This document shows positions 62,663 to 64,000 of a stretch of 64,000 nt of DNA, piece after piece. Within the stretch, counting starts at the first letter, position 1. Each line of letters begins with the position of its first letter. The position numbers were made by a program, and so were the translations under genes. Origin of the DNA: Haloarcula argentinensis DSM 12282 (lineage in GTDB: Archaea > Halobacteriota > Halobacteria > Halobacteriales > Haloarculaceae); contig AOLX01000006.1 of assembly GCA_000336895.1 (NCBI GenBank), positions 37,701 through 101,700 on the forward strand, in the 5' to 3' direction. The notes under the pieces are model-generated. The model was not told where the DNA came from. It ran no database searches and was given only the letters and a program-made list of their open reading frames with translations.

Positions 62663-63544
62663 ATGCCACGACAAACAAGCCCCGACGACAACGAGACTGA
62701 CAGCACAGCCACCGACAAAGCCCTCGCCTACCACCTTGACATGGACCTCGGACAGGATGGCACTGATACCGACGACCTCCAGTCACTTGTCAGCGAACTC
62801 GGCGACGAAGTATCACCCCCCGTTTCGAGTGTTCTTGAGCTGTTGGTCGCGACTATTGACGACCTCCAAGCCCGCGTCGACGATCTCGAGGCCGACCTCG
62901 AACGGACCCACGACGTTGCGACGACAGCCGTTGGGACGGCCGCGGAAAACGAGAGCCGCCTCGACGACGTCGAAACCCAACAGGAGACCACCCACGATGT
63001 CGCTAAGAGTGCCATCGCCAAGGCCCAGCAACTCGAAGCCGACACCGACCAGCAAGAAGACGCCGAGCAGTTGCCCGAAGGCATCGAACCCAGCAGTTCG
63101 CCACTAGATTTCTTCGCGAACTGTCGGCAGTCGAAATTCAAGACGATGTTCGTCGAGCGGTCGAATCGACAGAACACCTATCGGGCCATTGCCATCGCCA
63201 AACGCTGGCCGGAGTTTGCCACGACGCGAACCGACGGCAGCGGCGTGTTCATGACCAGAGCCGATCTGCAAACGGCTTTGACTGCCGAACTCGGGAAAGA
63301 GCCCCACCGACAGACGATCAAGCGAGTCTGGGAGACACTCGTCGAATTGGGCGGCGATGATATCGTCGAGAAAACCCGACAAGTCGGGCGAGACCAGACG
63401 AAAACGGAAATCCTCGCGATGGATATGAAGGTCGCTGAAGGACTGCTCGAAAAACGCTACATCGGCCTCGATCTGTTAGAGAACAGCGACCACAAAGCCG
63501 CGACGGGTGGCGTCACACCCGTTGTGGTGGAGTCCTCGGCCTGA
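62663..63544 (+). CDS. Coiled-coil and winged-helix-like plasmid protein
   Basis: About 293 aa from the ATG at 62663 (MPRQTSPDDNETDS); the frame opens at 62609 but that part covers the tRNA-like element. Residues about 60-150 form a heptad coiled coil (LVATIDDLQARVDDLEADLE). The C-terminal half (FVERSNRQNTYRAIAIAKRW, MTRADLQTALTAELG, HRQTIKRVWETLVEL) looks like a helix-turn-helix DNA-binding domain. Such proteins are found near haloarchaeal plasmid replication loci and may act in partition or replication control; this is inference. Confidence 0.7.
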   Translation: MPRQTSPDDNETDSTATDKALAYHLDMDLGQDGTDTDDLQSLVSELGDEVSPPVSSVLELLVATIDDLQARVDDLEADLERTHDVATTAVGTAAENESRLDDVETQQETTHDVAKSAIAKAQQLEADTDQQEDAEQLPEGIEPSSSPLDFFANCRQSKFKTMFVERSNRQNTYRAIAIAKRWPEFATTRTDGSGVFMTRADLQTALTAELGKEPHRQTIKRVWETLVELGGDDIVEKTRQVGRDQTKTEILAMDMKVAEGLLEKRYIGLDLLENSDHKAATGGVTPVVVESSA

Positions 63545-63788
63545 CCCTGTGACGGACACCGACGAAGACGGGAATCGGCACTAAATCGACGCTGTCGGAC
63601 GCGGTGGCACGTGCCCTGCCGCTGCCGACGCCACTGTTTGGTAGCTACAGGAACCGGGAGCGACCCCTTGGTTTCAGGAGTGTAGTGAGTGGTCGTAACA
63701 CGAACGGAGCGACCAGAGCAGTTCGCTGGTTCACAACGGGTGTGACGGACAACCCTCCATGTTAGTGAGACGATAGGGTGATACCTAT

Positions 63789-63831
63789 GCTAACCAACAA
63801 CCGCGCGAATCCTCCTATTTTGTTGGTTAGC
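63789..63831. repeat. 43-bp inverted-repeat site 3
   Basis: Perfect arms GCTAACCAACA (63789-63799) and TGTTGGTTAGC (63821-63831), spacer exactly 21 bp. Identical arms to site 2, unrelated spacer. Confidence 0.7.
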
Positions 63832-63833
63832 TC

Positions 63834-63950
63834 TTAGTGAACCCGTGGCGAGGCAGCCTGCATTTGCTGCTCGTCCTGTTCGGTCGGCAGGAAATCTTCA
63901 CCCTTTCCGGGAACAACCCGCCCAATTAAAGCTACCAGTGAGGGACTAAC
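63834..63950 (-). pseudogene. Short gene remnant next to inverted-repeat site
   Basis: One minus-strand frame reads SLVALIGRVVPGKGEDFLP then TEQDEQQMQAASPRVH and stops 3 bp from the inverted-repeat site. It has no start and an in-frame stop upstream, so it looks like a gene end cut from its body. Confidence 0.3.
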
Positions 63951-64000
63951 CAGTCAGGACAGCAGTATACCATGCAATCTGTATTACTCGGTTTATAATA

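Larger units (their letters stand above)
63545..64000. other. Terminal noncoding region
   Basis: No full gene. It holds the inverted-repeat site at 63789-63831 and a gene remnant beside it, and ends in AT-rich sequence. Confidence 0.4.

Noticed and set aside
1..64000. CRISPR array
   Set aside because: No run of regularly spaced identical repeats was seen; the GTGGGACTGAAAG phrase at about 40025 is single and not an array.

Overview
The window looks like part of a plasmid or megaplasmid of a halophilic archaeon (class Halobacteria). The proteins are strongly acidic. Replication genes are of the Orc1/Cdc6 and archaeal rolling-circle types. Secreted proteins carry Tat and lipobox signals, and most genes sit in short operons with ATGA or TAATG overlaps. 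I cannot name a genus from sequence alone.

Layout. 0-3.2 kb: an unknown gene and an Orc1/Cdc6 initiator with a repeat-rich origin. 3.7-20 kb: a defence island with a SNF2 helicase, a coiled-coil zinc-ribbon partner, a DUF499-like ATPase and a DUF1156-like DNA methyltransferase, then three unknown genes, McrBC, and two divergent membrane or secreted proteins. 20.5-22.5 kb: small membrane proteins and a LAGLIDADG endonuclease-like gene. 23.5-35.6 kb: one long operon for conjugation (VirB2-like pilin, sequon-rich surface protein, Tat lipoprotein, VirB6-like channel, VirB3-VirB4-like ATPase, two ribbon-helix-helix-like proteins, a HUH relaxase-like protein, and a VirD4-like coupling protein). 35.6-42.9 kb: small zinc-ribbon and hypothetical genes, an OB-fold protein, VapBC, structured noncoding repeats, and a recurrent 5' leader hairpin. 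42.9-44.7 kb: exonuclease VII subunits with a membrane-anchored large subunit. 45-52.7 kb: a scrambled zone with repeated copies of a small gene pair (called A/B here), an IS110/IS1111-type element, gene fragments, and copies of a 43-bp inverted-repeat site. 53-58 kb: an AT-rich cassette of HD-domain protein, P-loop ATPase, unknown protein and C5 cytosine methyltransferase. 58.2-64 kb: a dead rolling-circle rep gene, an intact A/B pair, winged-helix regulators, and a coiled-coil plasmid protein preceded by a tRNA-like mini-structure.

The most interesting parts are: the relaxase-like protein with accessory RHH-like proteins inside an archaeal conjugation operon; the AT-rich HD/ATPase/unknown/C5-MTase cassette; the SNF2/DUF499/DUF1156 cluster; a leader hairpin whose stem sequence changes while pairing is kept; and four 11-bp inverted-repeat sites with near-constant spacing. 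All functional calls come from reading motifs by eye. No database search was run.
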